Source of the DNA: Epinephelus fuscoguttatus
Lineage: Eukaryota > Chordata > Actinopteri > Perciformes > Serranidae
DNA length: 64,000 nucleotides
Assembly: GCF_011397635.1 (NCBI RefSeq)
Contig: NC_064770.1
Span: forward strand, 22,996,200-23,060,199
Direction: 5' to 3'
The stretch's first letter is position 1. Each line of letters starts with the position of its first letter. This document shows, one piece after another, positions 14,121 through 26,024 of the stretch. A model generated the notes under the pieces. It ran no database searches, had not been told where the DNA came from, and saw only the letters and a list, made by a program, of their open reading frames with translations. The position numbers and the translations under genes were made by a program.

Positions 14121-17100
14121 CACCCAGGCACATGATTCAGCACAAAAGACAGAGATAAGGGTTACGCAATACGCATTAGTGAGGAATTAAGCTCAGGCCA
14201 ATGACAAAATGATCAGATGCAGACGACCACAAGAAAAGGGTGAGACAAATAGTGGCTTGGCAGAAACAGAGGAGGGTGTGGATAAGGAAAGAAAAACAAG
14301 GGAGAGGCCGACGTTGGACAGCAAAGGGCGGCGTTCCTCCCTTGATGACCAGCCCTCGTTGTCTCTGCAACATAAGGCATGCTGACACGCCATCTATCTG
14401 TCTACCTACCGATGAGCACTAAGTCTGACTGGCAGGCTAATCGGGCTGGGCCATGTAAATGAGTGGTGTGCCACGGTGCCTACTGGGCCATGATGACTTA
14501 TTCATTATTACACCCTTTGACTGTGTAATGCCATTAGCAGGCTAAATAGCACCTTCACACACACTGACCCCTAACAGATATCGATACACTTTTCTCACAA
14601 GATCATCACCACAGTTTGTACTGCTTTAAATGTAACACCCCTTGTCCCTAGAATGTTGTCTCTCTATCTGCAGATAAATATTCGTACACTAGTGCATCAC
14701 ATGGTCATAAAATAATTTTCGCTAGCGGGCTTAGATGAGAAGACTGATATTAGTCTCCTTTTTGTGTGCTAGTAAGTAGGAAGCTGGAGTTGGGACATGG
14801 TTAGCCAACCATGACATAAAGAGTGGAAGTAAAGGGAAACAGCTTGCCTATGCTTATTTTCAAAATCCATACATATTATTTCTTTGGTCTAAGACAGTCC
14901 AAAAATATAATTAAACATGAACAACTCTCCAAAAATCCAAAAACTAGACAGCTAAACCTCAGATATGTGACGTCATAGGGTATAAAGTCTGGGGCTGCTC
15001 CAAAGACGATGAATTGGGAAAGATGTCATAGGTGAAACCGAGAGCACCCAGGGTCATGTTCTCCAGATATAGACTTAAACCGATGCGTGCAGAGGTACAG
15101 TACAAGCCTGTCGTTTGCGGCTCTTCATCAACATCTCACTCTGACTGTTTCTGCTTTCACTTTCCTCCCTGTGTTATTATTAGACTTGCCTTAATCATTG
15201 CCATTATTATTGAAGAGAAACTGCTGACAAAGTTCCACTAATTCAGTAATAGCACATTTCATTTCCTGCAGATTCTTCACAATAAAAGTCATTTTGTTGT
15301 GTAAAAACTTTTATTGTGAAGCACCAAAATAAGGAAATGTTGAGTTTTCGCGCAGCAACTTGGTAATTGAACTTTCTTGGGCCATGGAGATACCATATTG
15401 GAACTCTTACCTGAGGTGGTGTTTCCCTCTAAAGCTTAGTTATTAACCCTGTATGACTCATTTGTTTAAACATAAACAGAAAAAAAACTACTTCAGGTTC
15501 AGCTGTAGATGCATGCTGTAACCATTTTTCTCATTCCCTAAAAATACTGAAATGTTCCTTTAAGCTGCAGCAGCAAAGTGGGGTATGAGGTGCCGCCTCC
15601 CTTCCTTTCCGCTTTCACTTTTCACCCAAGAATGCTTGTAATGATAAATGGATGATGCAGTTTCCCTGCTGAGTATTCATTTAGTGCTGAATAGGTGGTG
15701 CTGTGCGAGACACAATTACTTGCTTTCCTGGGTAAGCAAGGAGCATAATGTGTTTGCATGCATAACTGTACAGAGGCACATTTCATTCTTACCTGCTGAG
15801 TAGGGCTCCTGCCTCTCCACACACTGGAACTCCTTCCTCTCGTACTTGGCTCGGATCCATTGTTCCCGCAGGAGCCTGCACAACAGTTGGTGTTAGACAC
15901 TCAGCTCAGCCTCCGGTTGATGTTTACTTCATGCTTGAGGTGATTTGTTGGAATCATCTCATTAACTTACATGGGTGTCGAGACTCCGAGCCACATTTCA
16001 TGCAAACTCTGAACAAAAGCAGTTGAATATTACACAGCTCATCTTCTCGTAAATATCACTTGTGTCTCCCTCGTCCTCGATCTTTCACGATGCTAATTAT
16101 ACGGCCCATGCTCTTCTATTATCTCATATCTATCTTGATTAAATTCGTTTCGCTGGAGTTTTTCTGCCCTCTTAATAAATAACCTTAACGTTCACAAAGC
16201 ATCATGCGTAAACAAATGGGCTGTATGCTCACCAAGACACCGCATCATTTCAGCACACTCACCACGCTTAATCAGCTATGTCATCTTCAACAAATCAGCA
16301 TCACAAAATGAAATGTAAAAGCCTTGCGCAGCTCTTTGATTTGTCTTTCTCCTTCTCTTCTTTATCCAGTCATCTATTCCTTTGTGCAATAACCCCTCAT
16401 AAACACAATGCAGGTCTATACGAAAATTAACTTCACAGTTCTATTGTCATTTATATCACTGGATAGTTAAGAAGAAACTCTTGAAATGAACTTTTGCTTC
16501 CTGTTCGAACTACAGGAACTTGGCACTCTTATCACTCAGGAGTTGACCTGACTACCAAAACCACTTGCTGCTCCTATTAGAGAAGTATTTCACCGCAGGA
16601 AGGATGGGCTTTTCATAAAACTGGGCCATCTATGCAGTAGGAAGACAAAAATTACTTCTGAAACTGGTGCTAAATGACCAGAAAAACCAAACAGAGGAAA
16701 GGAGCTGTGGCATTTGCTTTTGCTTAAAGGGAAATTTCGGTTTATTTCAACCTGTCTCCTATCGTCCTAAATTTGTTTCAAGTGTCTAATGACATAGAAA
16801 TAATAGTTAGCCGTTAGCCTAGATACAGCCATAGCGTCAGACCTGTTAAAACATAAGTGAACGGGCATACCTTCAAGTGCAAAGTTAGTCCACTAAACAA
16901 GCTTTTTTCCCACAAAGACTGCCTCATATCGTTAGGATAAATGTCAGAGAACATATAGAAAACAACATGTAAACTGGTGTGGTGCCATTTAGCTCTGCTT
17001 TCCAAAGCGTGGCTGAAATATCGCGAGAACAAGCAGCGATCTCATACCGTGCCCGAATTCTTGCGAGAACAAGCAGCAACAGCTGGAAGGCAGAACCGGA

Positions 17101-20100
17101 CAGTAGCCTGAAAAGTTCATTCATTTATTTTATGAGTAATGACTGACTTTTTGCCAGACTTCGACTTTGTGGAGCAGGAATTTGATTTTGCAGAGTTTGA
17201 TGGCCGCCCTTATTTATTTGAGCCAGAATACACTGACGAAGAGCTTTGTGAAATTGAAGAACGGAGCAGGAGAGAGAGAGGCGCAACAGGTAGAGGACAA
17301 GAGAGGAGGAATGGCTGCTGCAAGGCTTTAGCTCTGGAGAGTGGTGGTGTACCTGTGAATGCTGTGCCCCAGTGCCCACAGAAAGGAATGCCTCTGTTGC
17401 AAGGAATGGGACCGGTTGCAGCCTTATTTTCAAGGTCTGGATGTGACCGAGGACAAGACACCTCCACCTGGAGTAATGTTAGTATCCAGCTGGGCTTTAT
17501 CTAGAGCTGGTGAGATGTATTTCTGCCGCGCTTTGGAAAGCAGAGCTAGATGGTAAACAAACATGGCAGCACACCAGTAAAGTAAGACAACACGTTTACG
17601 TGTCGTTTTCTATATGTTCTCTGACATTTATCCTAACGATATGAGGCAGTCTTTGTGGGAAAAAAGCTTGTTTAGTGGACTAACTTTGCACATGAAGGTT
17701 GCCCGTTCACTTACATTTTAACAGGTCTGACGCTACTATGCGCCCCGGCTATATCTAGGCTAACGGCTAACATGCTAACTATTATTTTTATGTCACTAGT
17801 CACTTGAATTAAATTTAGGACGATAGGAGACAGGTTGAAATAAACCGAAATGTCCCTTTAAGAGGTAGAAAACCCACAACTACCAAAATGCACTGAGCCA
17901 CACCATACCAATATACGCTCCCGCTGGTGGTTGATGTAATGCGAGCCTGGTCATTTTTTTCCACAGGACACAATATAGTGACCAATGGTAACAAATGACC
18001 TCAAACTGCAACTGGCAACCTAAAATAAATGGTAAATGGACTGAACTTGTATAGAGCTTTTTCTACTCTTCTGAGCACTCAAAGCACTTTAACACTACAT
18101 GTCATATTCACCCGTTCACACACACATTCACACACTGGTGACTCACACTACAGTACAAGGTGCCACCTGCTACTCAGTAACCATTCACTTGCACGTACAC
18201 ACCGATGGAGCAATTTGGTGTTCAGTATCTTGCCAGAGGATACCTTGGCATGCCGACTGGAGGAGCTGGGGATCGACCTAATTTTCTTTTCGGCCGGCTT
18301 TTGTTTTTACAATACAGGAAACACTATTGGGCCCACTTCCTTTTCACAAACTCTCGTATTACAGCATATGGAACAATAACTGCGATCTTAAAAGGTGCCA
18401 TCTGGAGCAGACACTACAGAGGGCAGAGAAAAACACATCACTTACATGCAGTCTTTGTGTGTAGGACAGTAGAAGAAGGCAGGAACTATCTTTTCATATT
18501 TGGCCTTGGCAGCGTTGTTACCCACAGAGTCCATGAACTGCAGAGGGGAGGAAGAGAAGCATTTGATACTTGTAAGTGATATCTGTGTGTATAAGTGTGT
18601 GCTCTGTGGCATAATGGCCGTGAGCGCATGTATGTGTATTTGGCTGACACACACTCAAATATAATGAGGTGCAGGCAGCTCAGTGTTTGTGTGGCTGACT
18701 CCATGCCCGGAGGGAGACTGTGCTGCTGCTTCTTGTGTGTCTCTGTATTTAACAGAGAGGACACTGCTCAGCATGCATTAGCACACACAGCTAGGAAACT
18801 ACAGATCACACATCCATTCACACACAAATCAAAAGAGAAAGTCAGACAAAGGGGGACATGAAGAGAAAGAGCTAATGACAAAACACACCACAAACCTTTT
18901 GACGCACACATTTACACAGAGTGGAAAGCAGATACGGATAATCTGACTGGACTACATGTATGAAAATACATTTTTCTTTTCGCCTCATTCTTGATTAATC
19001 GTCCTGTTTTTACAGTGAGTTAGAGTGTCCCAGGATTCAGCACACACCCACACAAAGATAGTGGTTGTATCTGCCAGCTGCTGGCTCATGGCTTTCAGGC
19101 CACGCTGAGTCGAGTCTAATGACTTGTCTTATTCTTCCAAGCAGGGATGCAGTGGCAGAGCGGCAGGCGGAGAGTCATGCTCACAGTGGAGCAGGATGTG
19201 CTGGGTGAGGGCGAGGCCACAGGCTGCAGATGTTACCTCAAGCCATGTTTCATGCTATAATCAATGGTTGCTCTTCTCTTACAAAACACAGGGCTTTCTA
19301 ATTTGTTCAGGATTTGTGTGAATTAAAAAAAAATCACTTCAAGTAGAGTTCTTACTGTACCTCCACCTCAGCAGAGCTCCAGGGATCCAACAGGATGGAT
19401 TTCACCTTGCTGATCTGAGCAATGTTTCTATGAAGGCCCGAGCAGCTGAGACACACAAACACTCCCAGGGTATAGGACGCCCACTCCGGATCTGCAACAC
19501 AGCACAGATGTGCACAAAAACCACTTTAACCTCAAAATAACCGATCACACACTGAAACATTTCCAAACTTCCTCCTAACAGACACTGATGACTCAGCTAC
19601 ATTTAAAGCAGATTAAGCATAGTGAGCAACATACAACCAAAACAGTGGTTGCTACATTACAAGCAACTAACTATTTACATGTGTATCTATTTAAATATAT
19701 ATTTGTCTTTTTTACAAGGATTAATATTCCTGATAATTGCATGTAGTTTTGGTGCCTGGCCAAAGAAGAAAACAGAATTATGGATAGAGATCTGACACAA
19801 GGGTTAGGACCAGTGGTTGAGGAAGTACTCAGAGTCTTTACTTGAGAGAAATTATTAATACCACACTGTAAAAATGTTGTTACAAGCAAGGCCCTGCAGA
19901 GAAGTACAGTATTCACAAAGTACAGTATTCACCTCTGGGATGTAGTGACGTGGAAGTTTAAAGTTGCATGAAAAGAAAATGCTTAAGCAAAATACAAGTA
20001 CCTCAAATCTGTACTTAAGTACAGTACTAGAGTAAATGTACTTATTACATTTGACCACAGGGTATGACAGGGTGATGACTTACAGGAACATCCCTCAGCA

Positions 20101-23100
20101 CTGAGCCATTTGTCTTTGCATCTAAAATAATACATTTTCCAAGTGTGTTCACTTCATCCCAAACACAAAGCAGGTTACCCAAAGTGCAGTGAGCTTGTAT
20201 AAATGATCTAGATTTAACAACTCAATCAACATCCTCAGAGTGATTATAAGCCTTCCCCCAGTTGCTCAAATGTTCAATGTTTGGGTGAAATGTATGTCAA
20301 TCAAGATGTGGATTGTATTTAGGTCCGTGTGAAGGCAGACTGGGTGTTTCCTTTGTCTTAGTCAGTGTGTGAGAGAGTAGATGGCTCACCTTGAATCACC
20401 CAGCAGGGTAGTGTTTCATAGATGCTATTTCTGTCCACAGACACAAACACAACCAAATGTCTCCCTTAATGCCGTATTTACACATAAACAGCCCACTTTT
20501 ACTGCAACTCAGAGACACTGGATTAGATATGGTAATGAACTATCTTCAAAATTCTTTCCTGTTATCACAGGCTGGTACATGAATATACTTAGGAATACAT
20601 ACTGCATGCATAGCCAAAACGAACAACACGCTGAACCTTGAAGCAGACGGGCTACAGCAGCAGAAGACCACACCAGGTGCCACTCCTGTCAGCTAAGAAC
20701 AGGAAACTGAGGCTACAGTTCATACAGGCTCACCAAACTTGAACAATAGAAGATTAGACAAACGTTGCCTGGTCTGATGAGTCTGGATTTCTGTTGCCAC
20801 ATTCAGATGGCAGGGTCAGAATCTGGTGTAAACAACATGAAAGCATGGATCCATCCTGCCTTGTATCAACGGTTCAGGCTGCTGGTGGTGTAATGGTGTG
20901 GGGGATATTTTCTTGGCACACTTTGGGCCCCTTAGTACCAACTGAGCATGGTTTAAACACCACAGCCTACCTGAGTATTGTTGCTGACCGTGTCCATCCC
21001 TTTATGACCACAGTGTACCCATCTTCTGATGGCTACTTCCAGCAGGATAACGCACCATGTCACAAAGCTCAAATCATCTCAACATGACAATGAGTTCACT
21101 GTACTCCAGTGGCCTCCACAGTCACCAGATCTCAGTCCAATGGAGCACCTTTGGGATGTGGTGGAACGGGAGATTCTCATCATGGATGTGCAGCCGACAA
21201 ATCTGCAGCAACTGTGTGATGCTATCATGTCAATGTGGACCAAAATCTCTGAGGAATGTTTCCATCACCTTGTTGAATCTATGCCACAAAGAATTAAGGC
21301 AGTTCTGAAGGCAAAAGGGGTCCAACCTGGTGCTAGCAAGGTGTACCTGATAAGGTGGCGGGTGGGTGTATGTGTCTGTGCATGCATTTAAACTACAGCT
21401 CCAACTACTGAACATTAATATAAATAGTGGAAATTCACAGGCCTGTCTACAGTGTATCATATATAATTACCAGTGGGCAACATGCCATTCACACTCACAC
21501 CACATTCACACTACCATTCACACTTTTTAGCCTACATGAGTCACTGCCACTTCCCACACCTCTGTGCCCCAAAAAAACAAAATATGGAAGACCTCTGACA
21601 TAAAGCAAACAAACTGAAAAGATGACATACTTGTGTTTCAGCACTCATGACATATTGCCATGTTCTCAAGAAGTTCAAAGGAAGGTCAGAACTTCACGCA
21701 GTCCTTTGAAGGGTGACGAGAGCGGAAAGAGTGTGCAGCATGACAATTATCAATTTCACAATAAAAACACAGGATGTTTGTGTTTTGTTTTTGTTTTTTT
21801 TTTCATTTTTAAACCGAAAGAGTAAGTAAGACAGATTATTTTGCTTTCGCAAGACACAGCACACTAATCAAGTTAAAATCAGGTCTGTGGACAGACACAC
21901 AACAGGCAACAGTTGCAGCAAATGTGTGAATGGCTACACACACAGCTCCTCCTACTCTACAAAATCTAATTTTGAGAATCATTAGTCATATCAATGAAAG
22001 GTGAGATGGCATCTGCCGTGGTGGTGGTGGTTGTGTTGTAACTGAGAACTGGGGCAGTGTCAAGCGCTCTCTATCTGCAGCCCTTCAACCATTGCTAATC
22101 AAGAGAAAGTGAATACACGCTGCACAAACAAGCATGAGAACAAAAAAATAAAGTATTACTTCCTTGTGCATAATCACAAAGCTGCACACATCTGTGCACA
22201 AGAGACAAGAGGCTCATGTGTAGCTAGCCACTCCCCATCGTCTCTGCATTATGTGGGCCTGTTGTAGTTGAGACAATCAACCGAGTCACTCTGCAGGACA
22301 ACAGGATGCATATTCAGTCGAGCAGCCACGGGGTACAAACACATTTGGCATGGAAGAAAAATGTAAGAGTCCAGAATGAATCAATGCATGAAGCACCTTT
22401 AGATCAATATAGCTGATTAATCAATTGAAAGATAAAATATCCTGCAACTATTTTGATAATAATAAAGTCATTTTAGTCTTTTTTTAGGGAAAATTTCAGG
22501 TGGGGGGAAGCCAAATATTCTCCAGTTGCAGCTACAAGAGAATTTGCTGCTTTTCATTGTCAAAACTAACAATGTCTTTGTTTGAATCCAGGATATTTTA
22601 TGTGCAGGGTTTTTCTCTCATTTTCTAAGATTTCATAGACAGGCAGTTGTGAAACTAATCCTAAACATGAGAGAGAGGAGCTTCAATGTTTCAACACCTT
22701 GAATATATTACATTTTGACCCAGACGCAATGCCAAGTGAGGGATAATTCACTCAGCAAACTGGACCTTTCTTGCTCTCAGGCTAAAGTAGAGCCTTACAA
22801 ACCACACCCGTATGCTTGTATTTCTCTCTCCCTTCTTGCATGCCTATGTACTGAACTGCAGATGTGATAAGTGCAAGGTGTGACCATCAGCGTGTGTGAC
22901 TACATGTGCTCAGGCAAAAGGAAATCAACCACCAGATGAACACACATTTGACCTTTTTTAACCTGCAAAAACACATCTGAGAAAGATAGCCCACATAGAA
23001 ATAGCAGTAGAAGTTAATAAATATGTTGCAGAGCACTTTTCAAGCAACACTGTGGCCTTAGACACTTAGGTTAACAATATATATATATATATCATTAAAC

Positions 23101-23507
23101 ATTATTTAGTTATGTTCACTTTGTTTTAGCTGTGTGTCTACATTATAGTGGGTGAATTCCTTGCATGCGCACACATACATGATCATTAAAGCGGATTTAG
23201 TCTTTTTCAGAGATCTTAAATGCACTGCGTTCCTGTGAAAGAATCATTTTATCAGCTTTAAAATATTTCCAGGCTACATTGTGACTGTCCAAGACAAACT
23301 AAACGACCTTGTCCCACGGGAATCAGTAGTCACAGAATGTATACAAACACATTTAAGTAAGAAAGGGTCACTAAAATGCCTCCGTCCATCTGTCAGTGAC
23401 TCCTCTCCAAGCCTACCTGGAGCTCCGCAGTCGGCACAGTTTCCATTCCCAGGTTTCCCCAGCAGCTGCTTCAAACGCTGCCTGTTCTTCTCTTGATCCG
23501 AAGCCAT
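4220..23507 (-). CDS. adap1: ADAP1 (centaurin-alpha-1), ArfGAP with dual PH domains
   Basis: Eleven exons join in phase to 377 aa (human protein 374): 23417-23507, 19361-19491, 18446-18537, 15793-15875, 7386-7498, 7038-7184, 6539-6622, 6277-6339, 4835-4906, 4336-4564, 4220-4248. All have GT-AG borders. The ArfGAP zinc finger uses C24, C27, C44 and C47, with the arginine finger in SGLHRN (R52). PH1 spans about 133-233 and includes NATFQPTKIG; PH2 spans about 258-361 and includes TEGFKKRWFTMDDRRLMYF. The family binds PI(3,4,5)P3 and inositol phosphates and promotes Arf6 GTP hydrolysis at the plasma membrane. The sequence is closer to ADAP1 than ADAP2 throughout (for example RPMLPQEYA then VEAYFKHKP). 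The start is the second of two adjacent ATGs, matching family N-termini; an in-frame ATG at 23573 would add 22 residues. The last exon is only 29 nt. Intron 4 is about 8.3 kb and repeat-laden. Confidence 0.95.
8735..8800. repeat. (GT)n microsatellite with CT interruptions
   Basis: A GT tract interrupted by CTGTGT blocks at its right end, inside the long fourth intron of ADAP1. Confidence 0.95.
10588..10610. repeat. ACTAGT hexamer tandem repeat
   Basis: About four copies of a GTACTA/ACTAGT unit in ADAP1 intron 4. Confidence 0.9.
10927..11022. repeat. Perfect 16-bp inverted repeat with 64-nt loop
   Basis: GCCTTCTATCAGGTTA at 10927-10942 is matched exactly by its reverse complement at 11007-11022. 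It could be the arms of a small fold-back element or a transcript hairpin within the ADAP1 intron. No direct duplication flanking it was identified. Confidence 0.7.
11415..12147. mobile_element. TTAA-flanked non-autonomous DNA transposon with long inverted repeats
   Basis: TTAA at 11411-11414 and 12148-12151 flanks a 733-bp element. Its ends are imperfect inverted repeats (AGGAACACTCC left; AAGAATACTCC as reverse complement of the right). Homology between the arms extends inward over more than 200 bp, for example TCATTTATCCAGTCGTATGC at about 11650 and its complement at about 11900. TTAA targets are used by the piggyBac and Kolobok superfamilies. No transposase is present, so it is non-autonomous. 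Confidence 0.8.
12160..12735 (+). mobile_element. LINE reverse-transcriptase fragment (CR1/L2 group)
   Basis: An open stretch encodes the C-terminal half of a non-LTR reverse transcriptase: LEEIEAWMKLNFLQLNSPKT, NLGVKMDSQLTFD, then SSRLDYCNALL and ITPILKSLHWLP. These are the palm-end and thumb motifs of CR1/L2-group LINEs. The endonuclease and the catalytic FADD block are missing on the left, and the reading frame runs into unrelated sequence after HWLP, so this is a truncated insertion in ADAP1 intron 4. The open frame of roughly 180 codons suggests a fairly recent insertion. The exact clade (L2, Rex1 or CR1) cannot be fixed by eye. Confidence 0.8.
12742..13012. repeat. Diverged tandem duplication beside the LINE fragment
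   Basis: Two units share TTTGGCC(C/T)GATTCTGGGG, the phrase CATCCAGCATGCC and the ending GGGCCAGGTCATT. The first starts near 12742, the second near 12895. The unit is about 150 bp. Confidence 0.7.
13275..13540. repeat. Copy of a dispersed fish repeat (CACACTG-ACC-CTTT end)
   Basis: Shares phrases with 27265-27722, including TTTGTCTGTTCTGGGCTACT, GTAGATATA, GGTGATTATACACT and the ending CACACTGACCCTTTAA. This is a diverged copy of one non-autonomous repeat family, probably a DNA transposon. A third, interrupted copy lies at 53640-59760. Confidence 0.7.
14088..14118. repeat. (CA)n microsatellite
   Basis: An uninterrupted CA tract in ADAP1 intron 4. Confidence 0.95.
15275..15321. repeat. Perfect 15-bp inverted repeat, short loop
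   Basis: CTTCACAATAAAAGT at 15275-15289 is mirrored by ACTTTTATTGTGAAG at 15307-15321. CATTTCCT outside the left arm and AGGAAATG outside the right arm extend the pairing imperfectly. It is likely the centre of a small palindromic element. Confidence 0.75.
16728..17857 (+). mobile_element. TTAA-flanked transposon carrying a P2X7-type cysteine-motif ORF
   Basis: TTAA at 16724-16727 and 17858-17861 flanks 1130 bp. The ends are inverted repeats (AGGGAAATTTCGG; right end in reverse complement AGGGACATTTCGG). Homology of the arms continues for about 300 bp, through GCTCTGCTTTCCAAAGCG. The unique centre holds an ORF on the plus strand (separate entry). It lies in ADAP1 intron 3. The TTAA target and AGG termini suggest Kolobok more than piggyBac, whose ends usually begin CC; this is inference. 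No transposase is encoded. Confidence 0.8.
17139..17504 (+). pseudogene. Transposon ORF with acidic FEPEYTD motif and P2X7-like cysteine cluster
   Basis: A 121-codon ORF opens MTDFLPDFDFVEQEF, continues to YLFEPEYTDEELCEIEERS and then a basic stretch. The conserved cysteine part lies at about 17330-17465 in the other two frames, reading WWCTCECCAPVPTE and then ECLCCKEWDRLQPYFQGL, so the gene carries small frame breaks. The pattern W-C-x-C-x2-C followed by L-C-C resembles the zinc-binding cytoplasmic domain of P2X7 receptors (WCQCGSC ... ELCC in the human protein). No membrane segments or P2X ectodomain are present. A related ORF sits in the element at 27727-28837. Its role in the transposon is unknown. 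Confidence 0.6.
18020..18275. repeat. Dispersed fish repeat, copy 1
   Basis: Shares GGACTG(A/C)ACTTGTATAGAG, CCACCTGCTACTCAGTAACC, CAGTATCTTGCC and the ending GGAGGAGC(T/C)GGGGAT with 43605-43880. The two copies lie in introns of ADAP1 and the CYP2K pseudogene. I cannot assign a family name. Confidence 0.75.
19492..23416. other. ADAP1 intron 1
   Basis: A 3.9-kb intron with no host exon seen. It holds a Tc1 remnant at 20640-21370, a short TA tract near 23077-23092, and otherwise AT-rich sequence without recognisable structure. Confidence 0.6.
20640..21370 (+). mobile_element. Tc1/mariner transposase remnant
   Basis: The DDE half of a Tc1-type transposase is readable: WSDES near 20778, GGVMVWGIFSWHTLGPL, GYFQQDNAPCHKAQIIST and WPPQSPDLSPMEHLWDVVER. 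The N-terminal paired-type DNA-binding domain is missing. One frame break near 21086 separates the QQDN block from the SPMEH block. No intact inverted terminal repeats were identified. It is 5' truncated and not functional. It belongs to a different subfamily from the Tc1 at 53733-55358. Confidence 0.85.
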
Positions 23508-23510
23508 CAT

Positions 23511-25690
23511 GTAAATGTTGGAGCCCAGATGCCTGCTCTGCTCAGCGGCTGCACGCCTCAAACTCTCACGCATCGAAAGTAAAGATTGACGCCGGGACGC
23601 GCAGGGTTGATTTGGAACAAAAGTAGCGCGCCCTAAGCGACTAATGAGAAGGCTGTCATTTTTAGGTGGAGGGTGGATGAAGAGTGGAGCATGGTCAGTC
23701 TAGTGTAGGTGATGTAAAAGCCATTTAGATACACCAATAAATGCATTTCAGTCTTGTGTCTGTTTCTCTGGAGGGAGACCTCCAGCGGTCATTGTGATGG
23801 TTGGAGACGCGCTCAGGACACTCCCAGACACAGTCATGCTTTCTTGTACCTCAAGTTTTGTTTTGTTTTGTTTTTTTGTCACTGATATTTTAACGATGAA
23901 CGTTGTCAGAATTTTAGAAATACTAAAGGCATTTATCCAAAAGCCAAAATCTGTCATGTCACCAGCCAAATTCAGAAAAATGTTCTGAGAAATGAAATAA
24001 AACTAAATTCTGTATTTTGTGGTCTTGTGCCAGGTAGATAGTTGTTATTAAATTCCTCTCTTTTTGCCTCAAACACACGAATGATCTAAGAAAACATGAC
24101 ACACGGGTGTTTTCACTCACACCTGATTGGACCTGGGCTCAGATTGAACGTGGGCGGAGCTAATATTTGGGTTGGTTGGCACACAGGGGGTGCATTCAGA
24201 ATTGCAAACTTTTTCTTTGTACTTTTAAGAGGTACTGTAGCTGCCCCTAGTTGATGAAATGCAAGAAACATTTTTTTTAATTCTGTGTATAGGCTACACA
24301 TTTTCACAATTAAGAAAGTAAGAATCACTCAAGGCTTGTGACAATAAAAATGAAAATTAAAATGTTAAAGAAAAATAGCCATTATTCATTTCTGTAAAAA
24401 AAAAAAAAAAAAAAAAAATTGCCAGAGACACAGGGAGCCAATGGAGAAGGGCAAAAGAGCTGCATGTTGCTCCGGAGCCACAGGTTGCCCATCCCTGAGA
24501 TAGAGATATTGGAGAAGTGTTACTTCTAATTAGTAGTAATTAGGGATCTATATTTTTAATATAAGATTTGAAAGTGTGATGAGTGATGGTAGCTGGCTAA
24601 CATAATTTCATCACAAGGTTGGGTCGACTGTGAGCAGGGTTAGTTCACACACTTATGTTAGAGTGTGTAAAATTACCAACTGTAACTGTAAGTGTACTGT
24701 AAGAGATTAAAACTATTTTGAAAGATTACTGATAGACTGCTTAAAAATTGGTGCCACAAACCCCCTGATAGGGCTGGTTGGCACAAATGCAAAACATGAC
24801 TTTTTTTGTTTTGTTTTGTGTGTGTGTCTTCATTAAAGCCTATTGATTCATAGCTGACACATTAGCCTTTCATTTGCTGCTGGTTAGAGTATTCTCAAAT
24901 AAATTATACCAAAAAGTATGGGGGAAAATGAGAAGTGTGCCCACCAACCCTGGTCTTCCATACGTGTTAAACTGTCCCACTCTAACAGGTGCAACGAAAC
25001 TCACAGGAGACTGAGGGAAATGTCAGTCATACACACTTTGCACATGCTCATACAGTCCTTTAAAAATAGTCTTATTAGCCAAAAGAAAGCTGGAAGCTAC
25101 AGAAATTTAAGGACGTATGAAATTATGTGCATCTATTTCACATTCCTGTTTCTATGCACACCGCCAGCTTTATGCCTCCCCTTCTATAATTGATTGAGAA
25201 TACATTAAAGGGGTGTTGTTGTTTATGTGCTGACTGCTCCCGTAGTGCCACCTGCCAATAATAATTTAAAAAAAAAAGTTATTTTTCCTTTAGAAAAAAC
25301 GCTTCCCTTAGATCTCATTTCTTTATCCAGTAAATGATGCTTAGGAAGAGGAATGTGCTGTCACAGCTGCAGTGGGGCAACAGTGTGCAGCCTCCTACTG
25401 TACTTTAGGTTCAGTAGGTACCATCACTCAACACAGACTTTCAAATCTTATATCAAACTATAGCTGATTCCTTTGCCTATTAACCAGAACACTTCAATAT
25501 CTCTATCCCACAGTTTTATATTAAATTTAGTCCACAGAGCAGGTATTAGAAACCTAATGACCAAGTATGATTACAGTGTTGCTGCTGAGCTGTGAGCACA
25601 TTGCTGCATATCTCTTTGTTCATATTCATTTGAAAGTATGGCAGCCAAATTAAACATTAACTGACTGTTACACAGGGAACGCCTGTTTCA
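23511..25690. other. Intergenic DNA between ADAP1 and RNPS1
   Basis: The ADAP1 promoter should lie just right of 23511 on the minus strand. A 23-base A run is at 24396-24418. The phrase GCCACAGGTTGCCCATCCCTG at about 24479-24499 looks like the end of an hAT-type repeat, but no partner end was found. No gene was recognised. Confidence 0.5.
24396..24418. repeat. A homopolymer run
   Basis: About 23 consecutive A residues, possibly a retroposon tail. No matching source element was identified to its left. Confidence 0.85.
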
Positions 25691-25696
25691 GCATTT

Positions 25697-25702
25697 TTAT
25701 TT
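25697..25702 (-). terminator. Candidate RNPS1 polyadenylation signal
   Basis: TTTATT on the plus strand reads AATAAA on the RNPS1 strand, about 320 bases after its stop codon. The position fits a short 3' UTR. The actual cleavage site is not shown. Confidence 0.45.
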
Positions 25703-26024
25703 TTCAAAATGTCTAAAAATTCCAAACATGGTAAAAAGAAGTCATACTTAAAAAGAAATATTTGTAGATCTCTGTGAAGCAGAAACTCTGCTCAAAACAC
25801 GATCAACCCTAACACAAAATATGAAAAGAGACTCACATTTGCACAAATAGAAAAAAAGAGAAAAGAAAAACATTTCCGCTTTCTACATGCAGGCAGATGT
25901 TGACGTTGGCTACAGTGCAGATGATTACACTTCTGGTGAGTCCATGAGGTCTGGAAAGCTAGATCTCCAGCTGATCTGGTGTCAGAGAAGAGATCACTTC
26001 TTATCGGGAGGCAGGAAATCTCGT

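Noticed and set aside
4220-23507. Assignment of the ArfGAP gene as ADAP2
   Set aside because: PH-domain segments such as TMDDRRLMYFKDPL and the FKHKP tail match ADAP1, and CYP2K linkage fits the ADAP1 locus.
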